Program-made: the position numbers and the translations under genes | The notes under the pieces: generated by a model | The model's database searches: none | Told to the model about the DNA's origin: nothing | What the model saw: the letters and a program-made list of their open reading frames with translations, nothing else | Shown: positions 12,351-25,182 of the stretch, in pieces | Numbering within the stretch: the stretch's first letter is position 1 | How the letters are laid out: each line of letters starts with the position of its first letter | From: Archilochus colubris | Taxonomy: Eukaryota; Chordata; Aves; Apodiformes; Trochilidae | Length of the DNA: 64,000 bases | Reading direction: 5' to 3' | Assembly (NCBI GenBank): GCA_023079485.1 | Contig: CM041115.1 | Span: 26,909,505-26,973,504, forward strand

Positions 12351-15300
12351 TTCCCTTTTCTGAGCCAAATACAATATAATGAAGAGTTTATTAAGTCTCT
12401 CAAAGTTGGCTTTTGATGTGGTGGCAGTTGAAGCAATTGAGTAGATTTTGCTGCATGGCTTTAGAATTTGACAAATTATGTTTTGTAGGTGTCTATATAG
12501 GAAACAACGTATTTCGATACAGTTTCTGATATTCTGTGTAGAATGTAATGTTAGTTTTATTGCACTGGGAATGTGTTTGTTAGATTTAATGTGAATTCAG
12601 AGTAGTAAATGTACTCTTTCAATACCTTTCCAACAATAAAGATATATGCTTGAACAATCAGTTATATGCCCTTGCCCAAAGGCAGTTCCCCAGGAACAAC
12701 TCTGAATTTTTCACGGTACTTTTCCTACTATGTTGCATAGTGACCAGAAATACAAATCACACTTTGAAAAATACTGAGCAGCAACAGCTACATTTGCTTC
12801 ATAGCTATGTGCTACAGATACTTCCCTATAACTAACACCACATGTCCTGGATTGAACACACACACACAATTGCAACATTCTTAGCTGTAATGGAGAGAAT
12901 GTGTTAATTCATCCTTTGTTTCTCATTTTATAATGCTCTTTTCTCCTTTAGCTTTTTGATCACTTCTCAAGCACTTAGAAGATCTCCTTTTCTGTTCTTT
13001 TACTGCTCTTAAGCCTGATATATAGTGTTTGGTTCAAAGAAAAGAAACACGTCCAGCCTCCATACCGCAGAACCACCAAAAAGTAGATTCTCTAGAATGT
13101 TTACAGTCATAACCAGACTTCTACAATGCTGAAGCCAGACACAGTTGTGGTGGCTCTCTAAGGTAATTTTATTCATTTATATTCTTCAAAAATTTCAAAT
13201 GTTTGCTGAAAATTGGCTTAAACATTTATATAAAATATGAAAAATACATTACTTAAGCACAACTCATCCCCCCTGTAGGAGCAAAGTTGCTTCTTATACC
13301 CTCTTCCCTCCCACTCCTGACGAGATGTGATGATTTCTGATCACTAGCTTGGTCACTGTATAATATAAACCATATCTGGAGTAGGTATATTTTGAATTAA
13401 TCAGCTGGAGCATGTAACTTGATGCTTATGAACTATATGCCACAAAACTGTCACCTCTGACAATTTTTCTCTTTTGTGTTTGTGTTTGTTCACTTCTTGC
13501 ATGGTGGTGGCAGTATCTCAATCCATACATGTCTGTGATGCTGACACCATCCATCACCATCAGTACAGTTAAACTCATGACTTGATGAGTGAGCTTGGTT
13601 CTCAGTAGCTACCCCAGGAACTGATTCTGTTTTTAAGGTCAGATGCTGCTGTCCATAAAAGCTTAAACACAATGATAAATTTCTGTACCAGGATGGGTGG
13701 CAGAAGACTGTGCAACAAATCTCAGAGTCTGGGAAAAATGTCAGACCGAAGAAACTTCTTTCTATAGGTAACATTTTTTACACCCTGCCAGTTTTTGCAC
13801 TTGGTTTAGAAGCCAGTCACAGAAGACTTCTGCTAGGCAATGAATAGCCAGGGGTTTTTTTGAAAGCAGTGAGTTGCAGTGAGTTACATTGAGCCATGTA
13901 TTGTGTTGTTTTTAGTTATTTTGGTATAAGTCAGCATCTCACTATGATTCAGAGATGTACAATTCAGAAAGCATTTTCATAATGCTAACTGCAGAGAGTG
14001 CACCCACAGAATGTCAAAAGTTTGGTTGTCATAAGTTTCATTATCCATGTCAGAACAATTAATTGTGTATATGGCATTTTTTTGCTCTCTCTCTCTACTC
14101 CTGTTTCTGTAAAAGTAATTCTCCATTGCGTTTTAGACTGGGTCCCTGTCTCACAGTGAGAACTGCGGGGAGTGATCTTGAAGATAATTGTAGTAATGGT
14201 AACAGCAACAAGTGATTTCTCTCTTTTAAAAATGTGTTATTTTTGTGATTACGGTAGTTTAAATTTAGTGCAAAGCATCTGTTTTCTCTTTTTCACAGTT
14301 GAAATTACATAATTGAGTCTCCATGGATGTGATATTTATATAGTCTTTTACAATTTTAAAATCTGTGTAACATGATATTTTTTTAGGCATAGTATTTTAG
14401 CAAAGATTACACATAATGAGGACAATGTTCATAAGAAAGTGGGAAAGCTATTAGAGATAATTGTAGCTGTCAAACAGTAGGATTTAAGTAGGTGGCAAAT
14501 AAGACATTAAACAGGCCAAGCCTTTGCATAGGTCTTGATGTTACTTTGTAATGGAAGGACTGCAGACATAAATTGAGTTCAAAGGCTTCTAAGGAAGTAG
14601 GGTGGGGGAGACTGCTTGGACAGTAAAAATCTCTGTGGTGTCTTATTTAACCCCTGAAATGCTAAAGATCAGACCCACAACTTGAAATAATAATCTTTAA
14701 AAGAGAAGCATGAATGTAAGTTGGTTTAGAACAAAAAAGAAAATACAAACTTTGGTAACAACTTTGTACAAAAGCATTTGAAAGTGAAGTTCAACTTTAA
14801 TTTCATGTACAGTTTTTGTATTGAATTTGTAACCTCCAGTGTTCTAACTACTGTGAAGCCAGCCCCACTGGGCTCAAAATTAGATAGCTATTAAAGACAG
14901 AATAACTTTCACTGTACTTTTCATCCTAAATCTCATGTCTCAGGAAGTTTTAGTACGGGGCTTCTTGTACTGGTGCTTCAAGAGTGAAAAAGAGTTATTA
15001 TTTTTTGTTCCCTATTTCTAGATTGACAAGAATAAAGATACAAACTGCAGTAGTTCAAAAGCAAATATGAATACTGTGAACCACAAATCAACTAATACTG
15101 CTGATTTCTGAGTTCTGTGTCTGAAGGCATGAAATACAGAGGGGATAATTAAATTACAACTCATAAAATTATCATTTTATTGAAAGAAAAAACCCACAAA
15201 AACGTAAAAAACAAAACAAGCACAAGGCATTTAAATTTATTTGGAAGAACAACAATTTCCAGGTTGTTTTCATCTGGAGTTATAACTTTTAAAAGTAGAA

Positions 15301-15450
15301 AAAGGCTAGAATTAAACAGTGTTTGATTTGTTTTCTTTTGCAAGCATCCCAAATGAAATTAAGTAGTTGAAACATGGTTGAAGAAGGAAAGGCATCCAAG
15401 TAAAGTAATAGTCCACTGGGCTTCGCAGATTATCACATAAATGTTATTAC
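12351..15450. other. Gene-free AT-rich stretch
   Basis: No exon or named repeat seen. A short AC run lies at 12859-12868. A 94-codon minus-strand frame at 13490-13774 has no supporting features. Confidence 0.55.
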
Positions 15451-15451
15451 A

Positions 15452-15595
15452 CAGAATCACAGAGTGGTTGAGGCTGACAGAGACGTGTAGATGAGTTAGT
15501 TCAATGCCCCTGCTCAAAGCAGGGGCAGCTGGAGCAGATTGCTCAGGGCTGTGTCCAGTCAGCCTCTGGATGTCTCCAAGTGTGGAGAGATTACT
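15452..15595 (-). mobile_element. CR1 LINE 3' fragment
   Basis: The complement of the CR1 3' end: an ACAGAATCACAGAGTGGTTGAGG start, then a degraded GCCCCTGCTCAAAGCAGGGGCAG block and a CTGGATGTCTCCAAG block, in the usual CR1 order on the minus strand. It is a truncated, non-coding remnant. Confidence 0.85.
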
Positions 15596-15774
15596 AAACA
15601 CTTTCATTATCACTTACTAGATTAATATTTATGTAATTGATGTCCCCTTCAGGCATACAAGGAGCAGGTACTTTTTAATTATCTCACCTGATTCAAGAGA
15701 CTGTTAGTATGACATTACAAATCTTTTTTCACCTGCATCACAGGGTCTACTGTAATTGAATACCAGGTTTCCAC

Positions 15775-16035
15775 CTCCAGACAGCTGACACCCTTTGGCA
15801 TCCATAATAGCTTTGTCTAGGTGCATGCAGTCCTACACCACATCCTCATATCTAAACTGGAAAGGTATGAATTCAATGATGAACCACTTGGTGGATAAGG
15901 AACTGGCTGTATGGTCACACTCAAAGACTCGTGGTAAATGACTCCAAACCTCCAAACTGAGACCAGTGATGAGTTGCATTCCTCAAGAATCAATGCTAGG
16001 ACCAGTGTTGTTTAAAATCTTGGTTATACTATATT
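15775..16035 (+). mobile_element. CR1 ORF2 (reverse transcriptase) fragment
   Basis: Plus-strand remnant of the CR1 ORF2 region. The recognisable part runs from about 15,870: a segment reading as GGATAAGGAACTGGCTGTATGG, then a CACTCAAAGACTCGTGGTAAA block, then CCAGTGATGAGTTGCATTCCTCA and AATGCTAGGACCAGTGTTG. These correspond to the reverse transcriptase part just before the catalytic YxDD region. It is heavily mutated, with several stops, and lies 5' of where the usual 3' fragments begin. Confidence 0.75.
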
Positions 16036-16863
16036 ATAATATGAAATCACTCCATCCCTAAACCTACTTGCCTCCAAAGTGTGACCACTCCTCAGTGAGC
16101 TTGCACTCTGATTTTCTTTAGCCTATACCCTTAAATGAGAAGTGAGAGAACACTGCACCAATAAATATATGCTTGACAAGAGTCACTCAAACTCCAGCTG
16201 TCAGGTAAAACAGTATAAAGATAGCTATCAGGGGAAAGGATGTCAGGGAAGATACAATTGCATGGATATCCCTTACTTCAGGGACCAGTCAACGGGCTGA
16301 GCCTCTCTTCCCCCTCACTGAGATGCCTTTCAGTAAGATTGACTCAACTGGATCAAGTGTTTCCGTGGTAATTATTTGAATCTCAGTAGAGTCTCTTTAT
16401 TAATATAAACTTCTACACTCTCACATGTGATTTTGGCCTGAGTGCCCCCCACCCTGGGAATTATACGCATATGGGCTAGGGAAATCTCTACAGAGTCACT
16501 TTCTTTACTCATAGCCTAGGTATTTTGTATGTGCCTCGCAAACAGTAAAATTATCACCGGCAATCCAAAAGGAACTTTTATATTGTTGCTTTAATAAATC
16601 ATATTATTCATTAATGGGGTAAGAGAAACCTTGCTGAGTGAGACCAAAGGCTAGTGTGTGGTCACAATTCCTATTTAACATGACTGGACAGGTAATATTG
16701 TGTTAGTAGTGCATCCAGACCCTTGGTTTCTGACCCGCTAAAGATAAATTAGCTATCACTCAGAATTTAAGCCCAGCCTCCCCTAGCTCCTCTAATCTCT
16801 GAGGATTAGATGGACTGCAATATTTTCTGACAGATTTCTTTATTCAATTAATAAACGCAACAG
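16036..16863. other. No gene seen
   Basis: Single-copy-looking sequence with no exon or named repeat that I can support. Confidence 0.5.
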
Positions 16864-16880
16864 ACACACACACACACACA
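16864..16880. repeat. (AC)n microsatellite
   Basis: A run of about 8 AC units directly before the 5' edge of a CR1 fragment. Confidence 0.9.
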
Positions 16881-16882
16881 CC

Positions 16883-17387
16883 CTTGAATACTGACTTGTT
16901 CTGGAGCCCCCAGTATAATAAGGACATGGACCTGTCAAAGTCTGTCCAGAGGAAAGCCTCAAAGATGATCAGAGGGCTGGAGCACGTTTCCTGTGAAGAC
17001 AGGCTGAGAGAGTTGAGGTTTTTCAGCCTGGAGAAGGTAAGGCTCCAGGGAGACCTAAGAGCAGACTTGAAGTGTATGAAGGGGGCTTACAAGAAAGCTG
17101 GGGAGGGACTGTTTGTAAACATGAAATGTAGTGATAGGATGAGATACAAATGCAGATTTAGATTGGATATTAGGAAGAAGTTCTTTACTATGAGTGTGGT
17201 GAAACACTGGAACAGGTAGCCCAGGGAAGTGGTGAAACCCCATCCCTGGTGGCATTCAAGGTCAGGTTTGACAGGGCTCTGAGCAACCTGATATAGTTAA
17301 AGGTGTCCCTGCTCACTGCAGGAGGGGCTGGACTAGATGATCTTTAGGGGTCTCTTTCAACCCAAACCATTCTTTTATTCTATGAAA
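16883..17387 (+). mobile_element. CR1 LINE 3' fragment with tail
   Basis: A good plus-strand CR1 3' end. It contains the ORF2 C-terminal blocks GTTCTGGAGCCCCCAG, AAGATGATCAGAGGGCTGGAG and TTTTTCAGCCTGGAGAAGG, then the AACCTGATATAGTTAAAGGTG and GATGATCTTTAGGGGTC blocks, and ends in AACCCAAACCATTC plus a short ATTCTATG-like tail. An open stretch of 111 codons (16884-17219) is the remnant of the ORF2 C-terminus. It is 5'-truncated, as most CR1 copies are. Confidence 0.95.
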
Positions 17388-17389
17388 TA

Positions 17390-19580
17390 ATCAAATGAGA
17401 CAGCGAAGTACTGAAGAGAGCTCACACTGTCTATTGTGAGACCTTTAATAAAAGATTAGAGAGCAAGCTCCCTCTGCAGCTGCACTCAATCTGTGCCAGA
17501 GATAATGTATCAACAGGGCACTGACTAATGCTTCAGAAAAATGTTCTGCATTTGGAAAAGTAAAGCCTAAAGCAGGGGTGAAATATTTTCTCATAGTATC
17601 CACAATAAGTATACCACAGGAAACCCAAAAAGAACTTTAACAGATCCCCTTCATCCTGACCACCTTCTCCTTGTTTGGAGTCACAAGATTTGTGACATAT
17701 GTACATCTCTGGTCTCCTGGGCTGCACAGGCAAAATGGAAAGGTTACATCCTTTTGAATGAAGTACATATCACCCACACAAGGAATTGCTCTTCTGACGC
17801 ATACAGAGAAGAAAACAAGATAATCATCTTGACTCCCATCTGCTTCTCCCACATGTTTTGTGTGGGCTGACACACTGCTGTTAGTAACTTCAATAAGTGG
17901 AAGGATGATGATTCTTTCCATCTTGTCCCCTGAGTACTATCAGGTTAAAACCTGAACTCATGCTTTTATATTTAGGCCAAAATATTTTTTTTAAAAAATT
18001 TAGAAAAATCCAGAAAGACAAGATTACTCTTGAAAAAATAAAAAGTGATAGTAGGTGTTAACATGTGAACTTTCTGAAGAAAAAGGTAATGTTAGAAGAA
18101 AACCTCTTTATTTGCATTAATTTTTGACAAGACTACATTGTAGTAGTAAAACCAATATTTTTCTTGATATTTTTTTTTAAATTACAAGTCACTAGTATTT
18201 GTTTTCTTTCTATATTTTCCTTTTTTTCTTTACTAAACCATGATTATTTCATAAAAATCTTTTGGAAAAGTAGGGGGGAAAAGGAAAGGCAAAATCTACA
18301 GTTTCAAATTTAAAAAGTATAGTTAACTTTTGGACTACCATATTTGTTCCAGGGGTAATGGAATTCTTTTTCAAGGAACAAAAGTAGCTTTTAAAATGTG
18401 CATTCAATTTTGTGTGAAAAAAAAATCTGTGCACCTCAACTGCTAATTGCAACTGATTGTGGTTGTATGCATAGAAGATTTTGTAACCATCTACCAATTT
18501 TTAGGGGATGCCAGTGCTTTTGCATATCTGAATCAATATCCTTTGCAATTCTTGATCAAAATTGCACCAGCAAGTTCCAGAATAAATTTTTATTATTAGT
18601 GAATTGAGGGCCATCTTAACCTCCCTGTGAATCATTTGCTTACTACAAAATGGTCATAATAAATTGAGGTTTTTAATCTTTCCCAACCATCACTCAAAGA
18701 CCTACTCAGTAATGTATTAATCAAGCAAGTAAATCCTCAGATTACTTTTAAGTATGGTAAATATACAAATTTCTAATTTGGCATTATGGAATTCTCATCT
18801 TCTTCACACAAGTGTGAATGTACAATGAATATACCTGGTTACACACATTGGATCTGTTTCTCAGCTGAAATAAGCTGTAACTGCCACAGTTGTAATTGCC
18901 CAGTCTGCACTAAAGATTTCAAACCAGGAACAGAGTCTCTGCACCATGCATAAAAAAAGCTCTATGACAGGTCTTTGAACCTCATTGTTTTCCATGGGAT
19001 TTTGCACATCTCTTTGCAAAAGAAGGAAAAATCATGAGAAAGTTCTAGAAAATGGCAAAGCTGAAGTTAGCACAGCTATGTAGTCATTCTGAGTTGTTCT
19101 TTAAATTCATCGAAACTTAGTGTTCTTCTTTTAAAGCACCTCATATTGAACACAGCAGCTTAGTACTGACCTCAGTGGAAGAACTTCATAGACTTTTGGA
19201 AAGAAGGAATGAGAAGAGCTCAAAGCAATCGCCAAGGTATGCTAGATGGCACAAAGAAGAGGATTTAGGCAAAACTCAACTGTAAAGTTCCATGTTAAAA
19301 AGAAAAGAAAAAAAAATCTCACCATGCTGAGAAATAAGATAAAAAGGAAAGAATAATTGTCCCTATTCTCAGAGCTTTTAATGATAATTTGAGGGATGTT
19401 AATAATTTCAATAGCTATTGTCATAATTGTGAGTTGGTAATTTTATTTACCTTAGCTATTGATACACTCATGGATGAAAAGATAATTGTTTATTCCGACA
19501 AAATGATACTGCTTCTTAAGTTCTGCAGCAGGTAAAGACTAAAACAAGAAGACTGTGTAGGAATAAAACAGCATCAGATT
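17390..19580. other. Gene-free AT-rich stretch
   Basis: No exon or named repeat seen. Poly-purine and poly-pyrimidine runs are frequent. Confidence 0.55.
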
Positions 19581-19584
19581 TTAA

Positions 19585-19690
19585 GCCATTGTCCCTTGTC
19601 CTCTCAGAACACTCGTGCAAAAAGCCCTACTCCATCTTTCTTGTAGGTGCCTTTCAGATACTGGAATATATAAAAGCTAAATAATGAGAT
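19585..19690 (-). mobile_element. CR1 LINE fragment
   Basis: Short remnant of the complement of CR1: the TTAAGCCATTGTCCCTTGTCCT block followed by AAAAAGCCCTACTCCATC, TTTCTTGTAGGTGCC and TTTCAGATACTGGAA in the order expected on the minus strand. Its 3' tail is missing. Confidence 0.75.
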
Positions 19691-22340
19691 GATACAATCA
19701 AATTCACAGATTTTTTTTTTCCTCTCAAGTTCACTAAATCTGAATATAGTTGCAATTTTCATTTGAAAGCCAAATCCTTATTGTACACCTATACAAATGA
19801 CCCAAATAACTTTTATATGAGGGAACACCTATTAGTTACTGTTTGTGCTATTGATCTGATGCTTTGTGTACAAGTTTTATTTTAAAAAAAAAATCCATTT
19901 TCAGGGAATAGAAGCCCTTAATACAGTGATTTACAATGGAAATACTGGCACAATGCAAGACACAATAGGACCAATTCTGCTTTTAGACAGAAATGATTCA
20001 TACTGGAATGAGTCACTGTTCTACATAGGAGACTTGATTTCCTGGCTCCTTCCCTGCTCAGTTTATATGCTAAGACATTATACTTGAATGTTTGCCACTT
20101 GTATAACTAATAGTATTTTAAAAGGCTACTAAACAACTTACAGAGCTGCATAATTTGTTCTCCCATGTCACAGATGTAGATAGAGATGTCATGCATCAAA
20201 AGCCTCTCATTCTTGTACTTTCAAAGATTAGCTCAGTAAGCCATATGGTTAACCTCAAGTTCCCTCAAGGAAAACACTTCTTTATAGTCACTATATCTAA
20301 AAAGCTGTAATTACTTGGCCTAATTCTTTGGGATTATTTCAGTTGTACTCTCTTGTTAATTCTTACCGTTTATTGAGAGCTGGTTGTTTGCCTGATGCTG
20401 TGCAGGCATAAAGAACTAGACCAAATTATTTATTTCTAATGTTCCTTTTTTGTGCAATAGAGTATTATCATTCTGAGCTTTCACAAAGACAGTTGGAACT
20501 CAGACTGTGCTGGGAATTTGTATACGATTTCCTAGGGTGACTGCATGAAGGCAGATATACAGAAGACATTTATTTCAAGTAGATAAGAACAAGTAGCTTG
20601 TACTTTCACAAACTAAAGAACATATAAACAAAATACAAAGCATTTAAATTTCACAATCTCATGTTGTTCTGCTCCTACAAAAAACAAAAACAAACAAGAA
20701 AAACAACCAACCAACAAAAAAAACCTAATCAAACAAAAAACCCAGTTTGTAACAAGGCTCCACTACCAAGTTAGAAGCATTTGAAAATTCAGATTTTCAT
20801 TTTAAGGCTGCAAGCCATTTCTAGCCAGAGATATCCAAATCCTTCCTGAGTCTAAACCGAAAGTCAACAGAATTAAATGAAGGAGGGCTGTGGCCAAATA
20901 ATTTGTAGTGCGAAATTACTTCTCGTATCTTCTAAAAACATATGCAGTGCTAGCAAGCTAGTGCTTTATGTGGCCAGAATAATCACCTATTTGCTTCCTG
21001 GTATACTACTGTCTTTACTTCAAAGCTTCCTATGTGCAACAGCAAGAACTTAGCATTTCTTCAAGCTATGTTTGAGCATCTTATTGGATAAAGAAAACCA
21101 CAGTGCAAACACATGATGGAAATATTAATATTAATGCCTCTCTAAATCATATGAAGCATGGCAGTCATAGCTGTTCAGCTGCTGCTGCTCAGCATTACGA
21201 CAGTAGGAAAAAGCTTAAGTGAAGTTATGTTGCCACGTGGTGGATTATCTGTTCCTTGAAATCCTGAAATAATTGAATTATACTTTTCTTGGCATTTAGA
21301 CCTTTCCTTAAGAAAGAAAAAAAGAATTTCAGAGACAGCCAAATGTGTCAGGCAGATGTGGCTGGAGAACCTACCTGAAGTGCCAGCTGGATTTGTACTA
21401 GAATTCTTGGAGATATTGGAGACACAAATAGCTGCTTTGAATTTAGTATATGTTATTTCCTGCCTGCTGGCATTACTTACGGGACATTTGGTGTCCACTT
21501 TGCTGTGCCCTCCAAATGATTTTTTTTCTTCCTTCCCTTCATTTTTCTTTATTTTTAATACTGGTTTTTCATTAAATGAGACAAAAGTACTAAATTGTTG
21601 CATTAAACATTTGGCTCCAATCACTTAGCTCTTGATGAAAGACAGACGGCAGTTTACAGTACAGAGTAAAGGCAAACGGTTAATACCTTTTAAGATAGAT
21701 CTTTGGCAATGAAACATGTTTGTGCAAGAGTTCTGATTTTTTTTCTGAAGTTTTTTGAAACTAAGCTTCTTACTAGAGCTACTAGAATGCTTCTGTGACA
21801 CCATTGCCCTTGTGAGGGTTATTTGCAGCTCACATTGTAATTAGGTAGTATAAGCCCCGCTTCTGACAAAAACCACAATTTATCTGAAGATTTTATTTAT
21901 ACAAACCTTACAAAAAAGCAAGTTTTTCAGTAAAAATGGTGGGTCTGACTCTAATCCTAGTGGTCAAATACGCTTCTCCACAATCTGGGAGTGACTTCAG
22001 AAATGAATGTCCTGTTGCCAAAATGCACTGGAAGGAATGAGAGCACAGAATTTGAGATCCTTTGTATGGACTGTGTACATCACATTATGAATATTCCAGG
22101 ATTCGTGTGTTCATATGCAAGTATGCAAATGTATCTATATGCACATACATGTTTAAATGTATTTTGGATGTGTCTGTTCCTGAAGTTTTTACGTTTTGCT
22201 TCCTAAAAGATGTTTTGTGTACATCATTTTGAGAACTATTATTTGGATGTTTTAGCATCCAAAAAAGCATAATTGTCTCAAAACAGCTGCCTGGACAACA
22301 TGGACATAATTCTCGGGTGGAGGCCTAATCCGATAAGCCA
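19691..22340. other. Gene-free stretch
   Basis: No gene supported. An A-rich AAAC/CAAC low-complexity tract lies at about 20,678-20,742. A 149-codon minus-strand open frame (21175-21624) is the longest in the AT-rich region, but it has low-complexity Lys/Ser/Phe runs and no recognisable domain. Confidence 0.5.
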
Positions 22341-22343
22341 CCT

Positions 22344-22458
22344 GGACCCTCTTCTCTCAAGGAGAGACCCTCATTTGTGTAGCTACCCTGATACACAGGG
22401 CCCTGTTCTTGCAAGGAGGGGCCCTCGTTTCAGTGGTCATAGTGATAAAGTGGGTCCT
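22344..22458. repeat. Imperfect minisatellite, about 54-bp unit
   Basis: Two units starting at about 22,344 and 22,398 share a GG-CCCT-TTCT--CAAGGAG core and a similar tail, with the start of a third unit at about 22,452 where an LTR begins. Related units reappear at about 22,693 and 22,743 with 50-bp spacing. Confidence 0.55.
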
Positions 22459-22650
22459 TGACACAGTTTAACACTGGGCTGGCAATTAACCGAATGACAG
22501 ATGCTCTCTGTTAATCTCCCTCCCCTGCCTGATAAAGAAAGGAGAGAGAATAAGGGAGACTTATGGGATGGAAACTAAACTACACAGCTTTAATGAAACA
22601 GTAATGATAAAAAGGAAAAAAAAATTAAATAATAAGTTCGAAGAGAATTG
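22459..22650 (-). mobile_element. LTR 3' part, avian endogenous retrovirus (copy A)
   Basis: The plus strand begins TGACACAGTTTAACACTGGG, followed by a GGCTGGCAATTAACC block shared with the copy at 25,183. On the minus strand the poly(A) signal ATTAAA is the complement of 22589-22594. The orientation is inferred from this signal and from copy C, which has a clear TGTCC start on the minus strand. The far (5') edge is not resolved. Confidence 0.65.
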
Positions 22651-23640
22651 CAAGAGCAGCCCCTCCTTCAGTTGCCATCCCCACCAGCTGAACACTGTCC
22701 TTGCAAGGGGAGCTCTGTCTGATGCCACCCTGACAGGCAGGACACTGTCCTTATTCCATAAGGGACAGGGGCAGGCAAGCTGTGCCCTGCGGAGGCAGAG
22801 TGACATCTTGTGTGTGCCCCGGGTAAAGACACTGGAGAGGGTACATACACAGAAATCAGGGTTATTACCCACTCACTCATCCCATCTGGAGGAGCCCAAG
22901 TGAGCACCTGGTTGTGTGAAATACACCAAAGCCCTCCTGAAAAGATGGAGTCAGACAGCATAAAAGAGGCACACTCGACATGTTGGATGATCACCCACCA
23001 TCCAGGGACCACAACTTCCTACCAAGATACCTTTTTTTGTGGTGTATTTCCTCTCTCTTCCTTATCTTACTCTCTCTGTCTCTGTTTCTAACCTTATCTT
23101 GGCACACACAGTTTCTAACTTTGTTAAGTTTTACAACCCATTGCTTTGTTTATTTTTGTTAGTTGCAACCTGTTGTTTTGACAATTTCCCTAAATTTTGC
23201 TAAATTATAATCCATTGCTTTGAACGTACTATCATTTCTAATTCTGCTAGTTGTAATCTGACATGCTTTATAATCTTACTCACTTTTAAGTAAAATTGTA
23301 TTTTGTCCAAACCTCCTGGGTAAAAATCTTACTCCTAGAGTACTGGGCAGAGAATTCCCAAACTTAATCTCATCAAATGGGTTGATAAAAGAGATTAATT
23401 AATAGAGGACAATTGGGCCCTGCTGCACCTGGGCTCCTCTCTGAAGGAGTTTAGGAAGCAAGGGGGTCCAGTCCAAATCTCCCTGGGCTGACCCCCATGC
23501 CAAGGAACTCTACCCTACCCATGCCCACTCTCTGGGATGTGATAATTTGGTTTGGGCCCACACATTTAGGGAGCTGTGCTCACTTTGTGAGATGTGACAG
23601 CACCACACCCACCTGTGGGTGTGACAGATGTTAGCAAGTA
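22651..23640. repeat. LTR- or retrovirus-derived mixed repeat block
   Basis: GC content is higher than in the flanks. The block contains two further minisatellite-like units (22,693 and 22,743), a TATA-like CATAAAAG at about 22,961, and a degenerate tandem array (23,112-23,269). It ends with a segment closing in TGTGGGTGTGACA at about 23,629. The general look is that of LTR sequence, but I could not place both edges or name the family. Confidence 0.4.
23112..23269. repeat. Degenerate tandem array, 32-47 bp units
   Basis: Four consecutive units share a TTCTAA-TTTTGTTAG-TGTAA-CCATTGCTTTG pattern, each ending in a GCTTT or GTTTTG block. Unit lengths are about 37, 32, 42 and 47 bp. Divergence between units is high. 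Confidence 0.5.
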
Positions 23641-25180
23641 AGTGTTCAAGCCTGTGGCTTTTCAAGTAGTTTCAAGAGACAAATAATTTGGTTTTATTCT
23701 TTTATATATATGTATATATTTAAAATATTTTAAGATTTAATTTTATTTTAATTTTATTAATATTTATTTTATAGAACTGTTGAATCCCAGTGTCCTGCAG
23801 TGCTACACAGCCATATCCATACTCCTGTATGAGCTCTTGCACAACCTTTCAGGTCCCTATCTATCTTTTCTTGGCCTGACAGCCTAGTAAGAAATAGCAC
23901 ATACTGTGGACTGGTGAAAATCACAGCCATGCTGACTAATCCACAGCTCTCTCTGAGTGGACTGCCTAACTGGTTGCTGTTTCTTGGCTGCTGAGTGAGC
24001 CTAAACAGAACAACTCTGCTTTGATGGATTATGCAAACATCTCTGAAGCCTGAATAAGGCCCCTTGGCAATATTTTGTGCAGATCAGTTGGAAGACCTTA
24101 AGACTTTTGAAATCTCAAAGTCTTTGTTAAATTTTGTTGAAACTGTCCAAGGGACTTCAGGGTACTAGCGAGAGAAACAGAGACACACAGACAATATGAC
24201 TACCTAAGCCTTGTTTCCTCAAGAAATCAGGCTAAAAATGTGCATTTGACATTCAAAACTCTTACGTAGTCCAAAATATGAGGAAAAGAAGTCCCTAAAA
24301 TTCATACTGTTCAGAGGAAGATTTCAATGTGCAAAATGAGAAGAAGAGTAAAAATTCACTCAGTGCTACAGATATAACCAATGATTTTGGATAGAAAAAC
24401 AGTGCCAGTGCTTTCCACAACTTAACATTTGTATGAAATAAGCACCAATAACTACATCTATAAATGTCTGTTTATTATAAATGCTTAAAAAATAGTTCAT
24501 GGAATAGCATGTCTCTTGTTGAACAGGAGGCTACTATTATTAGACCTGCCCAGAATGTTGTCCCATATAAATTCTCTGTCATATCTGTTGTTTTTGTTCT
24601 CTTTCAGAAATATTTACAGAAGCTTCCCATTTCTACAGAAGTGTTTGTAAAGTACTCTATGTTTTGTTTGATAGTTTTGGGTTTTGCTTATGACTTCTAG
24701 ATCACATACTATGCTTTTAGTTGAAGAGAAGTCTAATGTATCTTGTATATGAAAAAAAAGTTATCAAGTCTGGAGCAAAGAGAGTTACAACCTAAACATA
24801 CTGTCTCAAGAAGTATTAATGCAAATATGTCCATGTTACCAAAGTACAGCTGAAAAATCTCACCAAATTATGAGAGGACAGAGTTTAAACACATACTGAA
24901 GGTACTGCCTTATACTGTTGTAACTCTAAAAATGTGAACAGTCGTATTGACATTAGTTGAATCATGTACATATGTAAAGTTACTGTCATGCTAAAGAAGT
25001 AGAATTGAGCCCTATTTGATGAGCCTTACCTGTGAAACAATCCTTACCATGAACCAGTATCTACATTGATGCTTCTGGAACTGAAGTGTAAAGTGTGGAA
25101 ATAAGTCAATCTGCTTTATCACTTGAAAATATTTTATCCTCTTTCATTATATATTTGCGTTTCAGTAGATACAAGTTACT
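23641..25180. other. No gene seen
   Basis: AT-rich, with a TATATA/TTTTAT low-complexity tract at about 23,700-23,775. No exon or named repeat is supported. Confidence 0.5.
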
Positions 25181-25182
25181 CA

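Noticed and set aside
16884..17219. 111-codon frame as a host gene
   Set aside because: It is the ORF2 C-terminal remnant of a CR1 element, as the surrounding 3' end blocks and tail show.
22561..23012. Overlapping frames of 103-114 codons on both strands
   Set aside because: They lie in LTR-like and minisatellite sequence, overlap in several frames and show no domain.
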